Part shown: piece by piece, positions 1 to 9,189 of the stretch
How positions within the stretch are numbered: the stretch's first letter is position 1
Layout of the letters: the number at the start of each line of letters is the position of its first letter
Source: Sulfuricaulis sp.
GTDB lineage: Bacteria > Pseudomonadota > Gammaproteobacteria > Acidiferrobacterales > Sulfurifustaceae
DNA: 64,000 bases
Direction of reading: 5' to 3'
Assembly: GCF_024653915.1 (NCBI RefSeq)
Contig: NZ_JANLGY010000006.1
Location: forward strand, 1-64,000
Notes under the pieces: generated by a model
Database searches by the model: none
Told to the model about the DNA's origin: nothing
What the model saw: the letters and a program-made list of their open reading frames with translations, nothing else
Made by a program: the position numbers and the translations under genes

Positions 1-212
1 CCCAACATGCCGGCTAACCCGCCCGCGCCGGGGCCGGCGATCGGCAAGCCGCACGGTCCGGCGCTCGCGAGCATTTTGTCAATCTGTCCTTCGACGAAGT
101 TTCTGACGATGTTCTTCACGAGGTCTTTGGCCAGGAACGCGAACGGCCCGATGGCCTGTGCAGGCAGGGAGAGCAAGGTGACCAACAGGAAGTATCCGGC
201 TATGCGCTTCAT
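1..212 (-). CDS. Putative secreted protein, C-terminus beyond the left edge
   Basis: About 70 codons of a gene reading leftwards out of the window. The start at 212 is preceded by a good ribosome binding site (GAGGAG on the minus strand). The first 20 residues look like a signal peptide, with a basic MKR start, a hydrophobic stretch and an A-Q-A cleavage region. The visible mature part has an amphipathic segment (FLAKDLVKNIVRNF) followed by a glycine/proline-rich stretch that contains a cysteine. I do not recognise the family. A periplasmic or outer-membrane location is inferred from the signal peptide only. Confidence 0.6.
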   Translation of the reverse strand, partial: MKRIAGYFLLVTLLSLPAQAIGPFAFLAKDLVKNIVRNFVEGQIDKMLASAGPCGLPIAGPGAGGLAGML

Positions 213-407
213 AGTTACTCCTCACCGTATTTTGTGCAGGATGCGGAATTAGTTGTTAGTTGGGATGGCGCGTCGAATTTCCCAGTATACAGAGCGACAG
301 AAAAAAAGCGGTGGATAGTTGAATTACCGTGAATTAGGTCGGCATCCCAATGAAAAAAACTGAATCAAGAGGCCTGAGGAACTGCTTTGATGGGGACGAA
401 CAAGAAG

Positions 408-977
408 TTAGCCGATCTCGCCCTTTTTGACTTTCAGCCGCAGCGCTTTGACACCCATCTTCTGCAACTGTTGGGCCGCGCCTTCTAATTGCTCGATATT
501 ATCGTAGGGGCCGAGGCGCACGCGGTGGTACTCGCCCTTGCCCTCGATAATGATTTTCTGGATATGCGCGACCAGGCCCGCGAGCGCGAGTTTGGCCTTC
601 ATCTGGTCAGCCTCTTCGAAGCCCGCAAAGGAACCTGCCTGCAGAATGTAACTCACTCCCTCCTCCGGTTTGGCTTTGACCGGTTTGGCGCGGGCCCGCC
701 GCTCGGGTAGCACGGTCTCGGTTTCCGGCAGGATGGTATAGAAATCGAATTTCGGCTTGGGGGTTTTCGCGGGTTCCAGTTCTTTCCTGGCGGGCTTTTC
801 CGCCGGCTTGCTGATACTGGAAAAGAAATTCCCGAGGCCGCTGCGGCCGTCTCCGCGGTGGGAGTACATCTGCCACAGCATCACCCCGGCCACGCCGATG
901 CCGATGCCGACCACGAGCAGCAGCCAGCCGGGTTTGCGGAAACGGCGTGCCGAAAATCTTTTGCGTCTGCGCACCAT
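408..977 (-). CDS. SPOR-domain membrane protein (FtsN-like)
   Basis: A 189-residue protein with a basic N-terminus (MVRRRKRFSARRF), one transmembrane helix at about residues 17-36, a proline/lysine-rich linker and a C-terminal SPOR domain (about residues 108-185, beginning YILQAGSFAGFEEAD). SPOR domains bind denuded peptidoglycan at the division septum, so a role in cell division or envelope maintenance is likely. It starts 9 bp after argS, the arrangement seen for FtsN-like genes in many gammaproteobacteria, and is probably cotranscribed with it. Whether it is the true FtsN cannot be decided, because the N-terminal FtsA/FtsI-interaction region is not diagnostic here. Confidence 0.8.
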   Translation of the reverse strand: MVRRRKRFSARRFRKPGWLLLVVGIGIGVAGVMLWQMYSHRGDGRSGLGNFFSSISKPAEKPARKELEPAKTPKPKFDFYTILPETETVLPERRARAKPVKAKPEEGVSYILQAGSFAGFEEADQMKAKLALAGLVAHIQKIIIEGKGEYHRVRLGPYDNIEQLEGAAQQLQKMGVKALRLKVKKGEIG

Positions 978-986
978 GCGGCTACT

Positions 987-2747
987 TTACATTGCCTCGG
1001 GCGCTGACACACCCAGAAGCTTCAGCCCGTTGGCAATTACCTGACGCGTGGCCACGATCAGATTGAGGCGTACATCGCGTACCGCCGCGTCCTCGACCAG
1101 AAAGGTATGCGCACCGTAATAGGTGTGAAAGTCATGGGAGAGTTCGCGCAGGTAATAGGCAAGCTGATGCGGTTCGTGGTCCCGCGCCGCCGCTTCCAGC
1201 ACCTCCGGGTAGCGCGCCAGCCGCTGGATCAGCGCCACTTCATGGGCCTGTGTCAGGCGCGCGAGGTTGCGGTCGCCGTTCGCCGGATCGTGACTGAAGC
1301 CCTTTTCCTTCATCTGCCGGAACACGCTGTAAATGCGCGCGTGCGCATACTGCACGTAATACACCGGATTGTCGTTGGACTGCGACTTGGCCAAATCGAG
1401 GTCGAAATCCATGTGCTGTTCGCACTTGCGTAGCACGTAGAAAAAACGCGCGGCGTCATTGCCGACCTCGTCGCGCAGTTCACGCAGCGTGACAAACTCG
1501 CCACTGCGGGTGGACATCTGCATGCGCTCGCCGCCTTTGTAGAGGATGGCGAACTGCACCAGCAGCACGTGCAGCCGCTCAGGATTGTCGCCGATGGCAG
1601 ACAATGCTGCTTTGACACGTGGGACGTAGCCGTGGTGGTCCGCGCCCCAGATGTCGATAACCTGGTCGTAGCCGCGCTCTAGCTTGTCCATGTGGTAGGC
1701 GATGTCGTGGGCGAAATAGGTCATCTGACCGTTCTCGCGCACCACCACGCGGTCTTTCTCGTCGCCGTAGTCGGTGGAGCGAAACCACAGCGCACCCTCT
1801 TTTTCGTAAACATGTCCTGATTTCTTGAGGCGTTCGATGGCGCGCTCGGCGGCGCCTTCTTCGACCAGCGCGCGCTCGGAAAACCATTGATCATAGGTGA
1901 CGCCGAACTCTTCCAGATCCTGACGGATGTCGTCGAGGATAATCTGTAACCCGAGGTCAAATACCTTGCGATAGGCCGTGGGACCAAGCAGGGATTTCGC
2001 GCGCTCAATCAGCGCGTCGATATGGGTTTCCTTGTCACCGCCTTTAGGTTCGTCGGGCGGGATGTTTTCAAATATTTTCGCGGACGCGTGCCGGTACTTG
2101 TCGGCGTTTTCGCGGTGCAGGGTGGCGCCGATGTCGTAGACATAATCGCCCTTGTAACCGTTGACGGGGAAGTCGAATTTTTCGTCGCACAGTTCGAGAT
2201 AGCGCAGCCACACGCTGGTGGCGAGGATGTCCATTTGGCGGCCGGCGTCGTTGATGTAGTACTCGCGATGGACCTGGTAGCCCACGGCATCAAGCAGATT
2301 CGCCAGCGTGGCGCCATAGGCCGCGCCGCGCCCGTGGCCGACATGCAGCGGGCCGGTGGGATTGGCCGAGACAAATTCCACCTGTACCTTGCGACCGGCG
2401 CCCATCTGGCTGCGGCCGTAGGTCTCGTGCTTTTCCAGAATTTCGCGCACCACGATGTGATAGGCATCGGCGCTCAGGAAAAAATTAATGAATCCCGGAC
2501 CGGCAATTTCGACCTTGACGATTTTTTCGGACGCGGGCAAAGCCTTGACGATTTTTTCGGCCAGCTCACGCGGTTTAACGCGCGCTTGTTTGGCCAGCAC
2601 CAAGGCAATGTTGCAGGCGAAGTCACCGTGTTCCTGGGACTTGGTGTGGTCCACCGTGATCGCCGCGCCGTGAGCTGGTGGCAGCGCGCCGGTAGCCTCC
2701 AGGCCTGCGAGTGCCGAGGCGATGAGATTTTCGATGTGGTGCTTCAA
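987..2747 (-). CDS. argS: Arginyl-tRNA synthetase
   Basis: A full-length (586 aa) class I aminoacyl-tRNA synthetase that charges tRNA-Arg in the cytoplasm. The N-terminal Arg-tRNA-synthetase domain is at about residues 1-90. The HIGH signature appears as HVGHGRG near residue 131 (context [16 protein letters not shown]), and the KMSKS-equivalent loop as [13 protein letters not shown] near residue 407, which is typical of ArgRS. The C-terminal DALR anticodon-binding domain contains [15 protein letters not shown] and ends [18 protein letters not shown]. The SPOR gene follows after 9 bp. No defects seen. Confidence 0.97.
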   Translation of the reverse strand: MKHHIENLIASALAGLEATGALPPAHGAAITVDHTKSQEHGDFACNIALVLAKQARVKPRELAEKIVKALPASEKIVKVEIAGPGFINFFLSADAYHIVVREILEKHETYGRSQMGAGRKVQVEFVSANPTGPLHVGHGRGAAYGATLANLLDAVGYQVHREYYINDAGRQMDILATSVWLRYLELCDEKFDFPVNGYKGDYVYDIGATLHRENADKYRHASAKIFENIPPDEPKGGDKETHIDALIERAKSLLGPTAYRKVFDLGLQIILDDIRQDLEEFGVTYDQWFSERALVEEGAAERAIERLKKSGHVYEKEGALWFRSTDYGDEKDRVVVRENGQMTYFAHDIAYHMDKLERGYDQVIDIWGADHHGYVPRVKAALSAIGDNPERLHVLLVQFAILYKGGERMQMSTRSGEFVTLRELRDEVGNDAARFFYVLRKCEQHMDFDLDLAKSQSNDNPVYYVQYAHARIYSVFRQMKEKGFSHDPANGDRNLARLTQAHEVALIQRLARYPEVLEAAARDHEPHQLAYYLRELSHDFHTYYGAHTFLVEDAAVRDVRLNLIVATRQVIANGLKLLGVSAPEAM

Positions 2748-2803
2748 GAGATGTCCGAGATTGTTTGTAGTCTCTGCGTCTGGCGCTTAGCCCTCACCCC
2801 TTG

Positions 2804-2876
2804 CCCTCTCCCGCTCGCGCGGGAGAGGGGGAGTCGGTTGGCTTCAAGCCGGAAATCTTATTTCGGCTTGAAGCCA
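2804..2876. repeat. Two intergenic hairpins upstream of argS
   Basis: Two back-to-back inverted repeats lie between the hypothetical gene and argS. The first has 11-bp arms CCCTCTCCCGC / GCGGGAGAGGG (2804-2829), a sequence type widely dispersed in proteobacterial intergenic DNA and found again near 14.75 kb. The second (2839-2876) has 17-bp arms, TGGCTTCAAGCC... with ...GGCTTGAAGCCA, and one bulged base. Neither is followed by a clear T-run, so a terminator role for the upstream minus-strand operon is possible but unproven. Confidence 0.7.
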
Positions 2877-2949
2877 GAGACATTGACTGGACGTCGATTC
2901 TACCGGCCCGGCGGGGGCGCGAAAAGCGTGATCGTGGCTCGAAAGTCGG

Positions 2950-3606
2950 TTATGGCTCAGCCTCCTCAGTCATGAGGTTTTCCACTTCGCGCAGATTGGC
3001 ACGTTTCATCGGTTTGCCGTCCACCGGGCTCAAGGGCGATTCGCGCGCCTCGCGCCGGTCGAATATGCACAGTTCAATCGGAACGTTGTCGGCGGTGAAG
3101 CGGTAAGCCGGGAACGTCTCCTGACGGTCGCCGCCGAAACGCAGACGACGGTCGGCCTGTTCGTAGGGGATACTGTGTTCCTGCAGCCAGAATCCGATTT
3201 CCTCCGGGGTATCGGCGGTGAGGTGAATCTCGATCTCGGTGGCCGAGGTGACGGTGCCGCTCAATACCGGCCCCACCAGGCGTGGATCGAATTTGGACAA
3301 AAAGCGCATGGCCTCGGCGGCGAGTTCGCGCAACCGGCGCACACTTTGATTAAGGTGGCCTCCGTGAAACAAGCGCAGGTATTCCTGCAGCGCGGCATCC
3401 ACTTCGTCGTTGCCCGGCAGGTTTTTGGTCTCGGGCAAGCCCAGACGCGCCGCGGCCTTGCGCTTGGCGGTATGGAAATCGCGCACGCCCTCCTCCGCCA
3501 TGATGCGCGCGGCATCGGTCGCAATGTGCGTGCGCAGCTGATCCTCGCCCAGTGAGTTTGGTTTGGCCCTGTGCCCGTTCTGAGAAGAGCGGGGCTTGTG
3601 GCGCAT
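2950..3606 (-). CDS. Conserved hypothetical, coupled to mrcA
   Basis: A 218-aa soluble protein without a signal peptide. Its start codon shares one base with the mrcA stop (TGATG), implying translational coupling. The N-terminal third is helical and basic (LRTHIATDAARIMAEEGVRD). The C-terminal part (about residues 110-200) has alternating strands (SGTVTSATEIEIHLTADTPE, AYRFTADNVPIELCIFDRRE) that resemble a nucleotidyltransferase-like fold, but I see no certain catalytic motif. Its function is unknown. The operon position suggests, but does not show, a link to envelope growth or to argS. Confidence 0.75.
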   Translation of the reverse strand: MRHKPRSSQNGHRAKPNSLGEDQLRTHIATDAARIMAEEGVRDFHTAKRKAAARLGLPETKNLPGNDEVDAALQEYLRLFHGGHLNQSVRRLRELAAEAMRFLSKFDPRLVGPVLSGTVTSATEIEIHLTADTPEEIGFWLQEHSIPYEQADRRLRFGGDRQETFPAYRFTADNVPIELCIFDRREARESPLSPVDGKPMKRANLREVENLMTEEAEP

Positions 3607-6137
3607 CAGAAGAGTTTCTCGCGCACGTTTTCCGGCACCTTTTCCGGCACGGTCTCGGGAGAGGTTTCTCCTTCAAGCCCGGGAAGAGTCTGGGGGGTTT
3701 CCGTGCCCTGGACGAAATATTCCTCGATGGCCAACGGATTGTCGGGCGAGGTGGGTTTCCCGGTCTCGCTATCGATGGTGATGCGCACCATGGTTTCCGG
3801 CGGGATCAGCGGCTTTTCGGGAACACCCTCGAGCGCCGTGCGCATGAAATCAATCCACACCGGGAGTGCCGTGCGCCCGCCGGTTTCCGCCCGGCCGAGC
3901 GAGACCGGCTGATCGAAACCAATCCAGGCTGTCGTCACCACTTCACTGTTGAAGCCCGAAAACCAGGCGTCGCGATAGTCATTGGTGGTACCGGTCTTTC
4001 CGGACAGGTCTTTGCGTCCCAGAACCAGCGCGGCCCGACCGGTGCCGGCGCGAATGACATCCTGCATCATGCTGGCCATGAGAAAGCTGGTTTCGGGACT
4101 CAGTGCGCTCGGTGCGTACACCGGTTTGTTCTGATCCTTGCCTGGACCGGCGGCGGGTGCAGTGGCCGGATTGGGTGCAGCCTGACCGGAATTTAAAGGC
4201 ATGTCGAGCGCCGGTGTTTTACATTCCCGGCAAATAACCGCCGGTCTGGCCTGTTCCAGTATTGTGTGGTTGGCATCCTCCACGCGCGCGATGAAGTATG
4301 GTGTGATCCGGTAACCGCCGTTGGCAAATACGGCAAACGCGCTCACCATCTGCATGGGAGTCGCCGAGGCGCTGCCGAGCGCGAGCGACAGGTTGCGTGG
4401 AATTTTGGCCGGGTCAAAACCAAAGCGTTCCATGTATTCGACGGTGTAGGAAACGCCGATGGCGCGCAGCAGCCGAACCGCAACCAGATTGAGCGATAGC
4501 GTTAGTGCCTTGCGCAGGCGTGTCGGACCGAAGAATTTTTTGCTGTAATCCTCGGGCCGCCATTCCTCCTCGGGGGAGTCGCCGCCATCCATCACGATCG
4601 GTGCGCCGCTGACCGTGGTCGCGGCGGTGAAGCCTTTGTCCAGCGCCGCGCTGAAAATAAAAGGCTTGATGCTCGATCCGGGTTGGCGCTCTGCCTGGGT
4701 GACACGGTTGAAACTGCTTTGTTGAAAGTCAAAACCGCCTGTAAGTGCGAGCACGGCACCGTCGCTGGGGCGCAAGGCCACTAGCGCGCCGGCCACTTTC
4801 GGAATCTGCGCCAGGCGCCACGAGCCGGTTTCCTGCATCTGTTGCGGATCTTCGACGGCTTCAAGATAAATAATGTCACCCGGCTTGACCACGTCGGCGG
4901 CATTTTTGGGGGCGTTACTCAGGCTGTTCTCATCAATATAACGTCGGGCCCACGACAAGCCCTCCCAGCCGAGCTCGACCGTGGCACCGTCCTGGGTATA
5001 GACCTGTGCGTTTTTTTCCTCAACCTTGAACACCACACCCGGCAACAATCCGCCCACGATGCGGAAATCCTTGAGGGCGTCGTCGAGATATTCGGCCTCG
5101 GGTTTTTCACGGATCGTCACGTGACCGGCTGGTCCGCGGTAACCGTGGCGGCGCTCGTAATCCAGCAGGCCGGTACGAAGCGCCTTGACCGCCGCCTGCT
5201 GGTGTTTGGCGTTGAGAGTGGTGTAGACGTGAAAGCCGCCGGCGTAGGTTTTTTCGTCGTACGTCTGGATCATGTACTGCCGAACCAGTTCGGCCACGTA
5301 GGGTGCCGCGGTGTCCGATTGGAGCGAGTGCTTGGCCGCCGCCAGCGGTGAATCGATTGCTGCCGTGAAAGCCGTTTCATCGATGAAATCGAGATTCAGC
5401 ATCTGCTTCAGAATGGCGTTGCGCCGCTCGAGGGCGTTCTCGGGATTGGTCAGGGGGTTGTCCCGTGACGGTGCTTTCGGCAGGCCGGCGAGCATCGCCA
5501 TCTCCGGCAGCGTCAGCTGCTGGAGATTCTTGCCGTAATAAATCTGGGCGGCGGCGGCGAAGCCGTAGGAGCGGTGCCCGAGAAATATCTTGTTGAAGTA
5601 GAGTTCAAGTATTTGCTGTTTGCTTAATTCACGCTCGATCTTGAAGGCGAGCAGAACCTCCTTGATTTTGCGCGTGTAGGTTTTTTCGGGACTGAGAAAA
5701 AAATTGCGCGCCACTTGCATGGTGATGGTGCTGGCGCCCTGTCCAGTCGACTGGGTGCGGAAGTTGTGCCACGCGGCCCGCAGAATGCCGACGAAGTCGA
5801 CGCCATGGTGATAAAAGAAAGAACGATCTTCGGCCGCCAGTACTGACTTGATAAGCATGTCCGGCACCTCCTCAATTTTTACCGGAATGCGTTTTTCTTC
5901 GCCGAACTCGGCGATCAATTCTCCGTCAGCGGTGTAGACCCGCATGGGCACTTTCAGCTGTGCCCCCGAAAGATCATCCAGGGAGGGAAGTGTGGGCGTG
6001 AGAATAAGTGCGATCAGGGTGAGTAGCACCACCCCGCTCGCGAACAGACCAAAAAGCCCGATCAGCGCCAGTTGCCAACGCTGTGTGGGCAAGTGCTGGC
6101 GGGTCCATCGGGAGAAAAAACTCCCAGAATCATTCAT
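3606..6137 (-). CDS. mrcA: Penicillin-binding protein 1A, bifunctional peptidoglycan synthase
   Basis: An 843-aa class A PBP anchored in the inner membrane, which polymerises glycan strands and cross-links peptides in the periplasm. One transmembrane helix lies at about residues 20-48. The glycosyltransferase domain carries EDRSFFYHHGVDF near residue 100 and GASTITMQVARNFFL. The transpeptidase domain has the SxxK motif in GSSIKPFIFSAAL (about residue 488), SLN in TLSLNLVAV and KTG in LSGKTGTTNDYRDAWF (about residue 713). An OB-like insertion between the domains fits the PBP1A rather than the PBP1B subfamily. It is divergent from pilM, as in Pseudomonas and many relatives. Confidence 0.95.
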   Translation of the reverse strand: MNDSGSFFSRWTRQHLPTQRWQLALIGLFGLFASGVVLLTLIALILTPTLPSLDDLSGAQLKVPMRVYTADGELIAEFGEEKRIPVKIEEVPDMLIKSVLAAEDRSFFYHHGVDFVGILRAAWHNFRTQSTGQGASTITMQVARNFFLSPEKTYTRKIKEVLLAFKIERELSKQQILELYFNKIFLGHRSYGFAAAAQIYYGKNLQQLTLPEMAMLAGLPKAPSRDNPLTNPENALERRNAILKQMLNLDFIDETAFTAAIDSPLAAAKHSLQSDTAAPYVAELVRQYMIQTYDEKTYAGGFHVYTTLNAKHQQAAVKALRTGLLDYERRHGYRGPAGHVTIREKPEAEYLDDALKDFRIVGGLLPGVVFKVEEKNAQVYTQDGATVELGWEGLSWARRYIDENSLSNAPKNAADVVKPGDIIYLEAVEDPQQMQETGSWRLAQIPKVAGALVALRPSDGAVLALTGGFDFQQSSFNRVTQAERQPGSSIKPFIFSAALDKGFTAATTVSGAPIVMDGGDSPEEEWRPEDYSKKFFGPTRLRKALTLSLNLVAVRLLRAIGVSYTVEYMERFGFDPAKIPRNLSLALGSASATPMQMVSAFAVFANGGYRITPYFIARVEDANHTILEQARPAVICRECKTPALDMPLNSGQAAPNPATAPAAGPGKDQNKPVYAPSALSPETSFLMASMMQDVIRAGTGRAALVLGRKDLSGKTGTTNDYRDAWFSGFNSEVVTTAWIGFDQPVSLGRAETGGRTALPVWIDFMRTALEGVPEKPLIPPETMVRITIDSETGKPTSPDNPLAIEEYFVQGTETPQTLPGLEGETSPETVPEKVPENVREKLF

Positions 6138-6396
6138 GTTGGGAAAGGGATGTGGAAACCTGTGTCAGGGAACGTCCGAAGCCCGGCGTGCCAGGGATTA
6201 TAAACCACTGCTTGCCGGACACGGTATTTCTGAACAAAACGCCTTTGTTCCCTGGGAAAATCTGTTGAAAAACCCATAAATCCCGGCTAATTCAATGATT
6301 TGTCATTATTGAATTCTATGGTCTATATTTGGTTCTAGCATTTAATCTACATTAGATGTATCAATCATAACTCATGGATTTAGAGAGGAAAATAAA

Positions 6397-7473
6397 GTGA
6401 GCGCCCTTGCGGGATTATTTTCCAAAAAGAAGCCGCCACTGATAGGGATCGACATCAGTTCCTCCGCCGTCAAGGTGCTCGAACTGAGCAGAAACGGCGA
6501 GCATTATCGCGTCGAGCGCTATGCGGTGGAGCCCCTACCCCAGAATGCGGTGGTGGAGCACGCGATTACGGAAGTCGAGCAGGTAGCGCAGGTGGTAGAG
6601 CGCGCCGTCAAGAAATCCGGAACGAAGGTCAGGCACGCCGCCGTCGCGGTGCCGGCGGCGCATGTCATCACCAAAACCATCAAGATGGCAGCCAACCTGA
6701 GCGATCAGGATCGCCAGACACAGGTGGAGATGGAAGCGGATCATTACATCCCCTATCCGCTGAATGAAATCAATCTCGATTTCCAGGTTCTGGGCCCGTC
6801 GGAGAGCAACCCGGAAGAAGTGGACGTATTGATGGCCGCCTGTCGCAAGGAAATCGTGGATGACTATCTCGCCGTCATCCAGGCGCCAGGCCTGACGCCC
6901 ATGGTGGTGGATGTCGAAACCTATGCCATGGAAAATGCCTTTTCGCTAATCACCAGCCACATGCCCGGTGGCGGCATGGAAAAAACCATCGCCGTGCTGG
7001 ATATCGGCGCCACCGCAACCACCATCAACGTGGTGCATAACAATCGCTCGGTTTATACCCGCGATCACGCCTTCGGCGGTCGGCAGTTGACGGAAGAAAT
7101 TCAGCGTCGCTACGGCCTGTCTTATGAGGAAGCGGGGCTGGCCAAGAAACAGGGTGGCCTGCCTGACAACTATCAGACGGATGTGTTGCGGCCATTCATG
7201 GAAGCCATGTGCCAGGAAATCATGCGTGCGCTGCAGTTCTTTTACTCCTCCACGCCGTTCAATAGCGTGGATCAGTTACTGCTGGCCGGCGGTTGTGGGC
7301 AAATCTCGGGTATTGATGAACTGGTGGCGGCGCGCATAGGCGTGCCGGCGATGGTGGCCAATCCCTTCGCAAGCATGTCGCTGGCCTCACGCATCAAGCC
7401 GCAGCACCTGTCGAATGACGCCCCCTCGCTCATGATCAGCTGTGGGCTTGCCATGCGAAGCTTCGACCTGTGA
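6397..7473 (+). CDS. pilM: Type IV pilus inner-membrane platform protein PilM
   Basis: A 358-aa actin-like cytoplasmic ATPase-fold protein that binds the N-terminal tail of PilN and assembles the pilus alignment complex. The phosphate-binding motifs IGIDISSSAVKVLEL (about residue 16) and VLDIGATATTINVV (about residue 200), and the late motif LLLAGGCGQISGIDEL, fit the FtsA/PilM family. The start is GTG at 6397, preceded by AGAGAGG. The stop overlaps pilN by four bases (GTGA). It is the first gene of a pilMNOPQ operon divergent from mrcA; the 259-bp gap between them holds an A+T-rich promoter region. Confidence 0.95.
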   Translation: MSALAGLFSKKKPPLIGIDISSSAVKVLELSRNGEHYRVERYAVEPLPQNAVVEHAITEVEQVAQVVERAVKKSGTKVRHAAVAVPAAHVITKTIKMAANLSDQDRQTQVEMEADHYIPYPLNEINLDFQVLGPSESNPEEVDVLMAACRKEIVDDYLAVIQAPGLTPMVVDVETYAMENAFSLITSHMPGGGMEKTIAVLDIGATATTINVVHNNRSVYTRDHAFGGRQLTEEIQRRYGLSYEEAGLAKKQGGLPDNYQTDVLRPFMEAMCQEIMRALQFFYSSTPFNSVDQLLLAGGCGQISGIDELVAARIGVPAMVANPFASMSLASRIKPQHLSNDAPSLMISCGLAMRSFDL

Positions 7474-8045
7474 CCACGCGGGTTAATCTTCTTCCCTGGC
7501 GTGAGATGCACCGCAAGGAGCAGGATCGTCAGTTGCTGACGATCGCTGTGGGCGCATGGATTCTGATGGCTGTGATCATTTTCTATGCTCACGTGCACGT
7601 GACTGCTCTGATAGAAAACCAGACCAAACGCAACGATTTTCTTAATCAGGAAATTGCCAAGGTCGAGCTGGAGATCAAGGAAATCGCTGAGCTGAAAAAG
7701 AAGCGGGCAGATCTGATCGCGCGCATGAACGTGATCTATCAATTGCAGGGGGACCGCACCCGAGTGGTGCATCTTTTCGACGAACTGGCACGCAAGCTGC
7801 CGGACGGTGTCTATCTGGCGTCACTGGTTCACTCGGGTAGCAGCATCGCGCTCAAGGGTGTGGCCCAATCGAATGCCCGCGTTTCGGCGCTCATGCGTAA
7901 CCTGGCTGCTTCGGACTGGTTCGCCGAGCCGGAACTCGAACTGATTACCGTCAAGGCCCAGGGAAGCGAGCGCGTTAGTGATTTTTCTCTCAAGGTCAAG
8001 CAAGCCGCCAAGCAGCAGAAAAAGATCGAGGATACCGGCACATGA
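7470..8045 (+). CDS. pilN: Type IV pilus assembly protein PilN
   Basis: A 191-aa bitopic inner-membrane protein. The conserved N-terminal PilM-binding sequence VNLLPWRE is at residues 5-12, followed by one transmembrane helix (about residues 28-48), a coiled coil (ENQTKRNDFLNQEIAKVELE) and a periplasmic ferredoxin-like domain containing PDGVYLASLV. It heterodimerises with PilO and links PilM to the secretin complex. It starts with GTG and overlaps pilM by 4 nt and pilO by 4 nt (ATGA). Confidence 0.95.
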   Translation: MTTRVNLLPWREMHRKEQDRQLLTIAVGAWILMAVIIFYAHVHVTALIENQTKRNDFLNQEIAKVELEIKEIAELKKKRADLIARMNVIYQLQGDRTRVVHLFDELARKLPDGVYLASLVHSGSSIALKGVAQSNARVSALMRNLAASDWFAEPELELITVKAQGSERVSDFSLKVKQAAKQQKKIEDTGT

Positions 8046-8665
8046 CGCTGGACGATCTAAAAAATATTGACTTCAATAATCTCGGTTCTTGGCCAGTACC
8101 GATCAAGATCGGCAGCATTCTGGTCATATGCATTGTCATTCTATTCGCCGGTTTCTGGTTTTTAATCCAGGGCGAACTCGATGAGTATGCCGGAGCGCAG
8201 AAAAAGGAAGAAGGTTTGCGCGAGACCTACATGAACAAGAAAGGCCTGGCGATCAATTTGCCGGCCTACCAGCAGCAGATGGATGAAATGGAGCAGACCT
8301 TTGGTAGCCTGCTGCGACAACTCCCTAATACGACAGAAGTTCCGGACCTGTTGGTGGATATCACTCAGGCCGGTCTGGGCCGTGGCCTGGAATTCACGCT
8401 ATTCCGCCCGGAGAAGGAACTGCCCAAGGATTTCTACGCTGAAATGCCGATCAGCGTTCAGGTCCGTGGCAGCTATCATGAGCTGGCGCAGTTTGTCAGC
8501 GACGTCGCCGCGCTTCCCCGCATCGTAACTTTTGGCGACATCAATATCAGTTCATCTGGGAAGGACAACAAGCTGACCATGTCGGCCAAGGCCAGGACCT
8601 ATCGCTATCTCGAGGAAGGGGGCGTTGCCAAACCGGTCAAAGCCAAGCCTCGGGGGCGGAAGTGA
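8042..8665 (+). CDS. pilO: Type IV pilus assembly protein PilO
   Basis: A 207-aa inner-membrane protein with a short cytoplasmic N-terminus containing the characteristic NLGSWPVPIKI, one transmembrane helix at about residues 24-44, a coiled coil (QQQMDEMEQTFGSLLRQLP) and a periplasmic domain with FRPEKELPKDFYAEMPI and VRGSYHELAQFVSDVAALPR. It pairs with PilN and contacts PilP. Four-base overlaps with pilN (ATGA) and pilP (GTGA) indicate translational coupling. Confidence 0.95.
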   Translation: MTLDDLKNIDFNNLGSWPVPIKIGSILVICIVILFAGFWFLIQGELDEYAGAQKKEEGLRETYMNKKGLAINLPAYQQQMDEMEQTFGSLLRQLPNTTEVPDLLVDITQAGLGRGLEFTLFRPEKELPKDFYAEMPISVQVRGSYHELAQFVSDVAALPRIVTFGDINISSSGKDNKLTMSAKARTYRYLEEGGVAKPVKAKPRGRK

Positions 8666-9189
8666 TAGCCATGAAACCGGTAATACCACTGCTCATGGCG
8701 AGCTTGTTTTGCGTGACGCTGACGGGTTGCAGCAGCGATGGCTTGGAAGACCTGCGCGATTTTGTCAAGAACGCCTATGCCGACAAAAAGCCTAAGGTAG
8801 AACCACTGCCGGAAATCAAAATGCAGGAAACATTTATTTATAATTCGGCAAACCTGGCGGATCCCTTCGCTGCTTTCAATCTCAAGCCACAAGGTCAAAA
8901 GAGCGCCAGCGGACCGCGGCCGGATCCCAATCGTCGCAAGGAGCCGCTCGAAGACTATCCGCTGGATTCGCTGAAGATGGTGGGTACCCTTTCGCGGGGC
9001 AAGCAGGCGTGGGCTGTGATTCAAGCGCCAGACGGGACCGTTCACCGTGCGCAAGTTGGAGAACACCTGGGGCAGAACTCCGGCATGATCAACAAAATCA
9101 CCGAGGAAAAAATCGATCTGATTGAGCTGATACAGGGCACCATGGGCGACTGGGTCGAGCGTGAAGCGAACCTGACATTGTTGGAATGA
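8662..9189 (+). CDS. pilP: Type IV pilus lipoprotein PilP
   Basis: A 175-aa inner-membrane lipoprotein that bridges PilN/PilO to the secretin PilQ. It has a short signal sequence with the lipobox LTGC (Cys at about residue 23), a disordered linker, the conserved YNSANLADPFAAF and a C-terminal beta-domain with LKMVGTLSRGKQAWAVIQAP. The GTG at 8662 keeps the four-base overlap with pilO that every junction of this operon shows. An internal ATG at 8671 would remove only three residues and cannot be excluded. Confidence 0.93.
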   Translation: MIAMKPVIPLLMASLFCVTLTGCSSDGLEDLRDFVKNAYADKKPKVEPLPEIKMQETFIYNSANLADPFAAFNLKPQGQKSASGPRPDPNRRKEPLEDYPLDSLKMVGTLSRGKQAWAVIQAPDGTVHRAQVGEHLGQNSGMINKITEEKIDLIELIQGTMGDWVEREANLTLLE